Both the position numbers and the translations under genes were made by a program. The notes beneath the pieces were generated by a model, which saw nothing but the letters and a program-made list of their open reading frames with translations, ran no database searches and had not been told where the DNA came from. 56,535 bases of DNA from Mycobacterium sp. 852002-51163_SCH5372311 (GTDB lineage: Bacteria > Actinomycetota > Actinomycetes > Mycobacteriales > Mycobacteriaceae). Location of the stretch: the NCBI RefSeq assembly GCF_001667115.1, contig NZ_LZIJ01000011.1:1-56535 (forward strand), in the 5' to 3' direction. This document shows, piece by piece, positions 16,731 to 28,700 of the stretch. Position 1 is the stretch's first letter; the number at the start of each line of letters is the position of its first letter.

Positions 16731-19700
16731 TTGACCAAGCATTTAATCGCCCCACCGACGATGGTCAATGTGAGTACGCTTCCATGGGTGGAACTGGGGG
16801 TTTTGGGACCTCTCCAGGTCCGGCAAGACGGAAGGCCCGTCACTATCCCGGGCGCCAAACCTCGTGCCATTCTCACGATGCTCGCATTGCACGACGGTTC
16901 GGTTGTAGCGGCCGACTCCCTCGTCGAGTTGCTCTGGGGCGAGGATCCGCCGCGCACCGCGGCCAAAGCCCTGCCGACCCACATCTCGACACTGCGCCGG
17001 ACCCTGGGCGACGGCTTTGTCTTGACGGAGGGTGCGGGTTGGACCCTCGCCGATAGCGAGGTTGACGCCTCGCGTTACAAAGCGGCCGCCCGACTCGGAC
17101 GCGCTGCCGCTGCCGCTGGCGACACCGGCCAAGCCGTGGCCCGCTTCGAGGAGGCGCTCGCCCTTTGGCGCGGAATCCCCGAACTGCCCGACAGCCGGCG
17201 TGGTGCCTCCGAAAAGACGCAGTGGATCGAGGGCCATGCCGCGCTCGTGGAGGATCGAGCCGACGCGCTGCTCTTGACCGGCCGCGCCGCGGAAATCATT
17301 GGCGAGCTGGAAGCCGCCGTGGCCGACGCGCCCCTGCGCGAAAGGCGTTGGGGCCAGCTGATGCTCGCCCTCTACCGCGCCGGCAGACAAGGCGAAGCAC
17401 TCGGCGCTTACCAAAGAGCCCGGACGCTACTCGCCGACGAGCTGGGCGTCGACCCGGGACCCGACCTTCGCCGGCTCGAGGCCGCGATCGTCGCGCAAGA
17501 CACCGCGCTGGAAATACCTGCTGCACAACAGCCTTCGACGGTGACTCGGGCCGTGACCTTCCTGCTGACCGACATCGAGGGCTCTACGGCCGCCTGGGAG
17601 GCAGACGCCGGCGCCATGGCCGCGGCGCTCGCACGACACGACGAGCTCGTCGAACAGGTCGTCACGTCACGTGGCGGACGGCTGATCAAGACGCGCGGCG
17701 AAGGCGATGCCACGTTCTCGGTCTTCGAGCGGCCGTCGACGGCTGCCGCCGCGGCTATCGAACTGCAAGAAGCGATCGTCCACGAGCCATGGGCGCTGCG
17801 CGAGCCCATGCGTATCCGCGTCGCGCTGCACACCGGGGAGGCCGAGCTTCGCGACGGCGACTACTTCGGTCGGGCGGTCAACCGCGCCGCGCGCCTACGC
17901 TCATTGGCTGAGGGTGGCCAAATCCTGTGCTCGGGTGCGACCGCCGAGCTAGTCATCGACTCACTTGCCGACGATGTCGAGCTCGCCGACCTCGGGATGC
18001 GCCAGCTGAAAAATCTCGCACGACCCGAGCATGTTTTCGAACTCCGACTGGCTACCGCCGAACTCAGTCCGCCGGTACCGGCAAACGATGCGCCCATCGA
18101 CCGTCCCGACCTGCCCGCGGTGCTAGGCGGCCCCGGGCCTTTCGTCGGGCGCGGGCCCGAGCTTGAGGGACTTTTTTCCGCGTGGCAGCGCGCGCTCGCC
18201 GGTGGCACGAATGCGGTGCTGATTGCGGGCGAACCGGGTGTCGGCAAGACGCGCCTGGCCGGTGAGTGGTCCAGGCAGGCGTATGACCAAGGCGCTCTTG
18301 TGATTTACGGCCGTTGCGACGAGGACCTCGGTGCGCCGTACCAGCCGTTCGCCGAAGCCCTGCGCTCGCTGGTCCCCTGCCTTGGCGCCAATGGGCTGCG
18401 CGGGCTGCGCGGTGTGGAGGCACTGCTTGCGCTGGTACCCGGGCTGACCGATGTCCTACCTGATTTAGCCGCGCCTACCCGCGCGGACCCGGACACCGAA
18501 CGCTACGCACTTTTCGACGCGGTTGTTGCGCTGCTGGGAATCGCCTCCGCCAGGGCGCCCGTCGTGCTGATTCTCGATGACCTGCACTGGGCGGCCAAAC
18601 CCACGCTGCTGTTGCTGCGCCACCTACTGCGCTTCGGTGAGCGTGACCGCGTCCAGATCGTCGGCACGTATCGCAGCACCGACTTGGATCGCTCACACCC
18701 CCTCGCGGCAATGCTCGCCGACCTTCACCGCAGCGTCGATTCGGGAACAGCCAACCGCATTGCACTCGGTGGTTTGAACGAGGATGACGTGACCGAGTAT
18801 GTGGCCGAGGCGGGCTTCGACGACGAAGAGCTGGCCCGGGCGCTGGCATCGGTCACCGGTGGCAACCCGTTCTTCCTCATCGAGGCACTGCGCCACGTCG
18901 ACGAAAGTGGTGGCCATTGGGATCCCAGCACCTTGCCGCAAGGGGTTCGTGAGGCTGTGAGCCGCCGACTTACCCGGCTTCCGGCGGAGACGAACAAGGC
19001 GCTCGCGGCAGCCGCGGTCGTCGGCAGCCGATTCGGATTGGAACTGGTCGAGCGCGTGGTCGGGGACGATCTCGTCGACGCGTTCGACGAGGCCTGCAAG
19101 GCCGGCATCGTCATCGAAGAATCCAGCGGTCACTATCGGTTCAACCACGCCCTGGTCCGACAGTCGCTGCTCGCCGAACTGCCGTCGGTGCGCCGCCTGC
19201 GGTTGCATCAGCGCATCGCCACGACGCTGGAGACCGAGGCCGGCGCCGATGACGAGCTGCTCGCCGAACTGGCTTACCACTACTTCGAATGTGCGTGGGC
19301 CGGGAACGCCGCCAAGGCCGTCGAGTACTGCCGGCGCGCGGCGGACCAGGCGATGGCGCGACTGGCCTACGAAGGTGCCGCCGACCTGTACGACCGGGCG
19401 CTGCACGCGCTTGAGGAGATCGACGACGAGCTGCCCGATCGTGACGATCAGGTTGCCGCGCTGACAATCTCCCGCTGCGAGGCACTGTTGGCGGCCGGTG
19501 ACGTCATCTCGGCGGCAAGCGCGGTGGCGCAACTACAAGAAGCGACGCGCGACTCGGCCCGGCTCGCGGCTTGGGCAACGTGCTTCGACGGACAACTCTC
19601 GATGTTGATCCATCCTGAACGCCTCGACGAGGTGGAAGCCGCGGTGGGCGCGGCCGCCGGCACGCTGTCCGCCCTGGACGACGCGGCCGGAGAAGCCATG

Positions 19701-22700
19701 GCGCACACCGTCCGTGCCGGGTGCCTCGCTCGCCTCGGTCGAATCGGCGACTGCGAAATCGCTTTGGACGACGCCCTCACCGCTGCGCGACGCGCGCGCG
19801 AACACCGCCGCGTGAATGCGGTTTTGGCGAACGCGCCACTTGCGGCGCTGTGGGGGCCCAACCCGGTTCCGCGTGCGGGCGGACGGTGTCTGGACGTGGT
19901 GCGGCTACTGCGAATCACGACCGACTCCCCCGCGGTCGAAGCGACGTCGACGCGGTGTCAGGCTGTGTTGGAGGCGTTCCGCGGACGCGCTGAGGCCGCG
20001 CGACGGATGATCGACTCGGCGCGACGCACGGTCACCGAGCTCGGCCTGCGCCATGCACTATTGGAGGTTGAGCAGTTCGCCGGCATTGTCGAGCTGGTCG
20101 CCGCCGATCCCGCCGCGGCCGAAGCGCATCTGCGCCAGGCCTACAATGGTTTTCGTCGCATGGGCCTGGACGCCGACACCGCTGAGACCGCTGCGCTGCT
20201 GGGCCGTACTTGTCTGGCGCTCGACCGCGCAGACGAGGCCGACGAATTGTGCAGGGAGAGTGAGCGTCTCGCCGGCCACGCGCTGAAGCCATCGATCGCC
20301 TGGCGGAGCCTTCGGGCGCATCTGCTGTCGCGTGGCAATGACCACGACGGGGCCCAGCGGGCGGCCGAAGCTGCCGTCGCCCTTGCTGAGCGCACCGACT
20401 TGTTGGTCGATCACGGCGACGCATGTGCCTCGCTGGCAACGGTTTTGGGTGCTGCCGGCAATGATGCGGGTGCGCGAGCCGCTGCGGAGCGCGCGGTCGG
20501 TCTGTACGAGCGGAAAGGCGCTGCGGCGCTTGCCGAGATGGCGCGCGAGATCCTCGGTGCCGGCCGGCCGTCCGTCCCTGCTCCGCCCGAACCACCGCGG
20601 CAGGCCGAGCCAGACAACGCATGCGTGCGAGCGGTCGGCCGCTTAGACGATGCTGTCGACCGCGAGGCGTGGGACGAGGTCGAGCAGCAATTCGCTACCG
20701 ACGTTCACGTCGAAAGTCGCCGAAAGGTTGTCGGGTACCCGCGCGTCGATCTCTCGCCGAGAGGCTGGATACGCGAGGTACAGCGCGCTCGCCAGCTAGG
20801 CATGGTGCGTCAACGTCACGCGGTGGTCGCGGTGCGGGGAGATCGACTGGCTCTCACTCGAGTTGAGGTCGGCACTGCTGACGTCAGCCCGGGCGCGCCG
20901 CAGGACGAGCTGCTTCGCCTCATCGGCCTTGATGAAGATGGCCGCATCGAGCTGTTGCTGTGGTTCGACGTCGAAGACATGGACGCCGCCGTCGCCGAGC
21001 TCGACGCCGCGCACGCCCGCCAGATTGCGCGAGCGCCACAAGAAGATCCGAGCGCCGAACTGGACAACGCGTGCGTCAGGGTAATCCGCGAGTCTGAGGC
21101 GGCCGCCAACCGCGATGCCTGGGAAGAGGTGGAGAGGATATATGCGCCCGACGTCTTCTTCGAAAGTCGGCGCAAGGTAATCGGCTTCACGCGGGACGAT
21201 CTTCCGCCTGGCGCATGGGCAGATCACGCAAGACGTCTTCGCGATAGCGGCCCCCGGCGGGCCCGCATTGGGGTTATCGCCACCCGGGGCGAGCGCTTGG
21301 CTCTCACTCGATTGGAGCTCTTCACTGAAGACGAGAGCCCTGGCGCGCCGCACGACGAGGCGCTCCAGCTATACGGCATCGACAACGAGGGCCGAATCTC
21401 GCTGCAGGTGGTCTTCGACATCGACGACATCGACGCCGCTGTCGCCGAACTCGCTGCCGCGCATGCCCGATTCGAAGAAACGCCGCCAGAGGCGCGGGCG
21501 CTCGAGAATGCCGCGAGTCGGACCGATGATCGGGCCAACGAGCTCTTCACTGATCACCGCTGGGACGAACTCGACAAGCTGTTCGCCGACGACCTCCAGA
21601 TAGATGACCGGCGCCGGGGGCTCCGTCGTCAAGGCGGCGATCGAGCTACAGAGCTCGCCAATATGCGTGCGATCGCGGACATCGGCGTCAAGACCATGGC
21701 GTCGCACGTTCTCGCTATCCGTGGGGAGCGGCTCGCCCTTACCCGTACCGTGTTCTCGGGCCGAGACGACCGGCCCGAGGCCTTCCGCAACGAGCTACTC
21801 CGCATCGCCGAAATCGACACCGACGGCTTGATAGTGGCCATGATCGCGTTCGATCTGGACGACCTAGAGGCCGCTTACGAAGAGCTGGAGGCGCGGTACC
21901 TAGCCGGTGAGGCAGCGCCCTACGCGCGTGTCTGGCAGATCGGAATGGAAACGCTCGGCGAACTCAACCGTCATGAGCCCGGACGAATGATTGCCGAACT
22001 TGTGTATACCGATCACCGACACGTTCCGTTCGCGCCGGGGGACTTCGGTCGCGCGGTCGAGGAGCTGTGGGCGCTCATCCCCGACGCGCGCTACCGGACG
22101 CCTGCGGTGTACGCGCTCGACACCCACGGCATGGTCGCCAAATTCGTCATCGAAGGCACCGATGTCCACGGAAACGAATTGCAGTGGCCTCGTGTGCTTC
22201 TCCTGTATGTAGGCAGGGACGAGACACGGTTGGACGTCTACGAAGAGGATGACGTAGACGCCGCACTCGCCCGCTTCGAGGAGTTGCGCCCGCAGGCGCT
22301 GCGGCTGGAAAACGCCGCAAGCCAAGCCGTTGAGCGCTATATGGCGCACTTCGCAGCCCGCGACTGGGATTCGCTCGCGAAGGTACTTGCCGACGACATG
22401 TCTACCGACGATCGGCGGCGGGTCGTGAACACGGGGATCCGAAGCGGTCGGGACGCCGAGATTGCAAACCTGCGAGCGGCCGCCGACGTTGGTATTACAT
22501 ACATGACGTCCGTCGTCATCGCAGCCCGTGGGGAGCGCCTCATCCTCACGCGCACCTCCGGAGGCAATGGCGGGTCCGAGGAGTTCCTAAATGATGTAGT
22601 GGGCGTCGTCGAAATCAACTCCCACAATCAGATCGCGGCGATCGTCGTGTTCGACGCCGACGACTTGCAGGCTGCCCTGGCAGAACTCGACGCCCGCTAC

Positions 22701-25700
22701 ATCGCCGGCGAAGCGGCATCGTACGCGCGCGCGTGGTCGCTCGCCACGGGCGCCTTCGCCGCTATCAACAGACACGAACTCCCCGAGCTGGCGCCGGACT
22801 GGGCGAATATCGACCACCGACGCGGAGCGGCGTTCGCGCCCGGCGACATGACCGCATTCGTCCACGATTTATTTGGAGACTCGCCGGACATCAACGTCTA
22901 CATCGAGGCTGTCCATCGCATCAGCAACCTCGGAGTGGTTGTCACCCAAAGAGCGCACGGCACTTCGCAAAACGGATTCCAGGCCGAATGGCGGGAGGTC
23001 GGGCTCTTCACGTTCGACGGCGACCTGCTCAGCCGTTGCGAGCTATTCGACGAGACAGACCTCGACGCTGCGATCGCGCGGTTCGATCAACTTAGTCGGC
23101 CGACACCACGGCTGGAGAACGCCGCAAGCCAAGTGTACGAACGCTGTAACGCGTACTTCGCCGCCCACGACTGGGACGCCCTAGCGGCGACATTCGCCGA
23201 TGACATTTCGACGGAGGATCGCCGTCGAGTGGTAGGCATCGCAGTCGGACACGGGCGAGACGCGGTAATTGCTACCACGCGTGAGATCGTCGACGTCGGG
23301 ATGACGAACCTGACATCGTCCGTTATTGCGATCCGCGGCAACCGTCTTGTCCTGGCGCGTGCGCGTTTTTCGGGCCCTGATCAAGAGCCGGGGGCATTCC
23401 ACACGGATGTACTCATCGTCCTGGAGAGCAACGCCGACAACCGGATCGCTGCGCACCTCGTCTTCGATCCTGACGACTTCGAGGCCGCCCTCGCGGAGCT
23501 TGATGCGCGGTATCTTGCCGGCGAAGCAGCCGACCACGCGCGCACGTGGGCGGTGGTCAGTGGGACCTTCGCCTCGGTCAGCCGAAACGAACTCCCCGCG
23601 CACACGCCTTACTGCACGACTATCGACCACCGTCGGGTGACGGCGTTCGCGCCAGGCGAGCTGAACGCGTACATCCGTGCCGGGTGCGAACTCGACCAGA
23701 CCGTCCGCACCTACGTCGAAGTTGTGCACCGGTTAAGCGGTCTCGGCGCGGTTTGCACCTTTGCGGCCCATGGCGGTTCGCGCGAGGGCTTTGACGCCGA
23801 GTGGCGGGGCGTCAGCCTTTCGATGGTCGACGGCGACTTGGTCAATCGCAGCGAGCTATTCGACGAGACAGAACTGGACGCAGCGATTGCGAAATTCGAT
23901 CAGCTAAGTCGACCGGCACCGCGGTTGGAAAATGCGGCGAGCCGAGCAATCGAGCGGTTCCAGATGTGCTTCACCGCCCGCGACTGGGACACGATGGCCG
24001 AAATGATGGCCGAGGACGTATTGGACGACGATCGTCGGCGGGTAGTCAACGCCGGTGTGCGACACGGTCGGGATGCCGAAATCGCGAATATGCAAGCTAT
24101 CGCCGATATCGGAACCCAGAGACTCTCGTCGACCGTCATCGCCACCCGGGGGGAGCGCCTCGTCCTCAGGCGGGAACATGTGGGCAACGACGAGCTACCC
24201 GAGGCGTTCCAGTTCACTGATGTCCTGCAGATAGTGGAGCTCGACGCCGACGAGCGGTTCGCAGCAGTCGTGACATTCGACCTCAACCAAATCGACGCCG
24301 CCTTCGAAGAACTCGATGACCGATACCTGGCAGGCGAAGCAGCCGAGCACGCGCACACATGGTCGGTCATCACGCGGTGGTACGCCGCGCTCAACCGGCA
24401 CGAGATACCGCCGACGACACCGGACTGGGTCAATACCGACCACCGGCGAGGGCGATCGTTCGAGGCCGGTGATCTGCCCGCATTCCTCCGCGCCACATGG
24501 GAACTCGTGCCGCAAGCCAGGATCTATATCGAGGCCGTGCACAGGCTGAGCAACTTCGGAGCGCTGGTCACGCAAGCGTCGCAGGGGACGTCGCCAGACG
24601 GCTTCGACGCCGAGTGGCGCGAGATCAGCATGAAGATTCTGGATGGCGACCTAGTCAGCCGCTCCGAGCTATTCGACGAGACAGACCTGGACACCGCGAT
24701 CACCCGGTTCGAAGAACTGCAGCCGCCGATACCGCGGCTGCAGAACGCGGCAACACAAGTCGCCCAACGCTTCTGGAGTTCCTTCGTAGCCCGCGACTGG
24801 GACGGCATGACGGAACTACTCGCCGATGACCTTTCCACTGAGGATCGCCGCCGCGTGGTGAGCGCCGGTACCCATCACGGTCGGCACTTCGACATCGGCA
24901 ATATGCGGGCCGTCGCAGACATCGGAGTGACGAACGCAATGCTGACCGTCATCGCGACCCGCGGCATGCGCCTTGCGCTCAGCCGTGTCCGGCTGTCGGG
25001 CCGAGACCAACGCCCGGACGCATTCCATACCGAAGCGCTCGGCATCGCGGAGATCGACGACGACGGAAGACTTATCGCGCACGTCGCGTTCGACCCCGAC
25101 GACTTCGATGCCGCCTTCGCCGAGCTGGAGGCGCGCTACCTCGCCGGCGAAGCGGCCAAACACTCGCAGACATGGTCGGTCATCGTGCGGGAATGCGCCG
25201 CATTCAACCGGCACGAACTTCCCCCGGCGGACTGGGTAACCATCGACCATCGGCCGGTCGCTCCGATGGACACAAGTGATCTGCAAGCAGCCATACGCGC
25301 CATTTGGGACCTCACGCCAGACCTCACCGCCCGCATCGAGGCGGTACATCGGCTCAGCGGTTTCGGCGCTGTCGTCACCTATACGGCGCATGGGATCTCG
25401 ACAGAAGGCTTCGCCGCTGAATGGCGGATGATCGAAGTTCTGACTGTCGAAGGCGATCAGCTCAACCGAAGCGAATTCTTCGACGAGGCACACCTCGACG
25501 CCGCGCTCGCCCGCTTCGAAGAGCTGCATTCGCAGGCGCCTCAGCGGTTGACAAATGCCGTGTCGCAGCGCTTTTTGGCGCACTTTGCGAACCGGGACTG
25601 GGCGGCCATGGCGCAGGATTTCGCCGAGGATTACTACCAAGATGATCGCCGCCGGGCCGTGAATTCCGGGCTCCGAGAGGGACGAGACGCGGCGATCGAA

Positions 25701-28700
25701 GATCTGCGGGCCGCTCAAGACGTCGGGTTCACCAATGTCACGTTGGACATCATCGCTACCCGCGGCGAACACCTCATTCTCACCCGCTGGCAAGCCTCGG
25801 GCCGCGACCCCGAGGCGATTCGACTCGAGGTTCATCAGGTCGTTGAGATCGATGCGGATGAGCGGTTCGCAGCGTGCATCGTGTTCGACCTCGACGACGT
25901 CGATGCCGCCTTCGAAGAGCTCGACGCCCGGTATCTCGCAGGAGAAGCGGCCACCCACGCGCACACATGGTCGGTCATTACAAGCACGTATGCCGCGTTC
26001 AACCAACATGAGCTCTCCCGGCCGGACTGGGTAGTCATCGACCATCGGCCAGGTGCACTGTTCGCATCCAGCAACTTGCCAGCCTCTGTCCACGCCTTCT
26101 GGGACCAAACACCAGACCTCAGCATCCGCATCGAGGCGGTGCATCGGCTCAGCGATTTTGGAGCGGTGGTCACCCATACGGCCGATGGCACCTCGCCAGA
26201 TGGCTTCGCCGCGGAGTGGCGGATGATCCAGGTGCTGACCATCGAAGGTGACCAGGTCTGCCGCTGCGAGCTCTTCGACGAAGAAGACGTCGGCGCCGCG
26301 CTCGCTCGCTTCGATGAATTGCATGCGCAGGCAACGCGATTGGAAAACGCGGCAAGCCGGATAACCGAGCGATGCTGCGCGTGCTTCTCGGCCCAGGACT
26401 GGTCCGCCCTCGCGGAGTTGCTGGCCGACGACATGATTTTGGACGATCGCCGCCGGGTCGTGAACGCGGGTATTCGACAGGGCCGAGATCTGTACATCGC
26501 AGACAATCGAGCCGCCGTCGAGGCCGGCGCAGAGATACTATCTTCGCGCGTCATTGCGACCCGCGGCGAGCGCCTCGCCCTCACTCATGCCCGCGCCTTC
26601 AACCGTGGCTTTTCGCCTGGCGAGGTCGGCGCCGAGTGGCTCGCCGTCGCCGAAATCGACGTCGGCAAGCGGATCGTCGCGATTGTTGCATTCGACCTTG
26701 ACGACATTGATGCCGCCTTCGAGGAACTAGACACCCGCTACCTTGCCGGCGAAGCTGCCGCGCACGAACGCACGTGGTCGGTCATCGCACGGGAGTGCGC
26801 CGCGTTCAATCGGCACGAACTCACGGCGGTGGATTACATCACCGTCGACCACAGGCCGCTGCCCATAATTGAGGCTCTTTCGCAAGCAGCTGTGCGGGTT
26901 TGGGACGTCACGCCAGACTTCGGCGTCCACATCGAGGCGGTGCATCGGCTCAGCGATTTCGGAGCGGTCGCCACCTATCAGGCGAATGGGACCTCGCTAG
27001 AAGGCTTCGACGCCGAGTGGCGAATGATTGAACTTGCGACTGTCGAAGGCGACCGGATCAACCGCTGCGAGGTCTTCGACGAGTCAAACCTCGACGCCGC
27101 CCTCGCCCGATTTGAGGAACTGCAGCACCAGGCGCCACGACTGAACAATGCGGCAAGCCAAGTAATCGAGCGGTATCAAGCGTGCTTTACGACTCGCAAT
27201 TGGGCCGCCTTCGCACAGCTGCTGGCCGACGACGTCGTCGCAGACGACCGGCGACATGTCGTCAACGCAGGGGTTCGACGTGGCCGCGATCTGCACATCG
27301 CGGACATGCAAGCCACCGTCGAAGTCAGCGCCCCGACCTTCTATTCGAGCGTCATCGCGACCCGCGGGGAGCAGCTTGCCCTCGCTCATGTGCGTATCTT
27401 CAACCGCGGCATGACCGGCGAGGTCGGCGCCGAGGCGCTTGGTATTTGCGAGATCGACGCTGACGAACGGATGGCCGCGATGGTCACATTCGACACCGAC
27501 GACCTCGACGCCGCCTTCGCGGAACTCGACGCCCGATACCTCGCCGGCGAAGCGGCCGCACACTCACGCACGTGGTCGGTCATCGCGCGGGCCCAGGCAG
27601 CGGGCAACCGGCGCGAACTTCCCCCCACGGCAACAGATTCGGTTTACATCGATCATCGGCCAGTCGTACGGATCGAGGCCGTTGATGCCGCCGCATCTCT
27701 TCGTGCGATGTGGGACCTTGCTCCGGAAATCAGCTTCTACATCGAGGCTGTACACCAGCTGAGCGAATTCGGAGCCGTCGTGACCCAGGTCCTGAAAGGG
27801 ACATCGCAAGAGGGCTTTGATGCCGAGTGGCGAACGATCGACGTTTTCAAAGTCGAAGGTGACCTCATCAGCCGCTGCGAAGTATTCGACGAGGCAGACG
27901 TCGACACAGCCCTCGCACGATTTGAGGAGCTGCAGCCGCAGGCGCCACGACTCGAAAACGCGGCAAGCCAAATGGTTGAGCGATACTTCGCGTGCTTCTC
28001 GGCCCGGGACTGGTCTGCCATGGCGAAGCTGCTGGCAGACGACATTGTCGTGGACGATCGCCGTCGCGTTGTGAACGCGGGTATTCGACAGGGCCGAGAT
28101 CTGTACATCGCAGACAATCGAGCCGCCGTCGAGGTCGGCGCAGAGACCATATTTTCGAGCATCGTTGCAACCCGCGGGGAGCGCCTCGCCCTCGCTCATA
28201 TCCGTTCCGTCAACCGGGGACTCCTGCCCGGCGAGCTGGGTGCTGAGATGCTCGGCATCGCCGAGATCGATGCCGACCACCGGATCATCGCGGCCGTCGT
28301 ATTCGACCTTGATGACATCGACGCCGCCTACGAAGAGCTGGATGCCCGGTACCTCGCGGGAGAGGCGGCCGCCCACGCGCACACATGGTCGGTCATCGTG
28401 CGGGAACGCGCCGCGTTCAATCGACACGAACTCACCGCGGTGGATTACATCACCGTCGACCACAGGCCGCTGCCCATAATTGAGGCTTTTTCGCAAGCAG
28501 CTCTGCGGGTTTGGGACGTCACACCAGACTTCGGCATCCACATCGAGGCGGTGCATCGGCTCAGCGATTTCGGAGCGGTCGCCACCTATCAGGCGAATGG
28601 GACCTCGTTAGAAGGCTTCGACGGCGAGTGGCGAATAGCCCTACTCGTGACGGTCGAAGGTGACCGTATCAACCGCTGCGAAGTATTCGAGGACGCAGAC

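Noticed and set aside
24816..26324. Long open frame (about 500 codons) on the minus strand inside the giant gene
   Set aside because: It is antisense to the repeat array and repeats with the same period; a by-product of high GC in the third codon position, with no family-like text.
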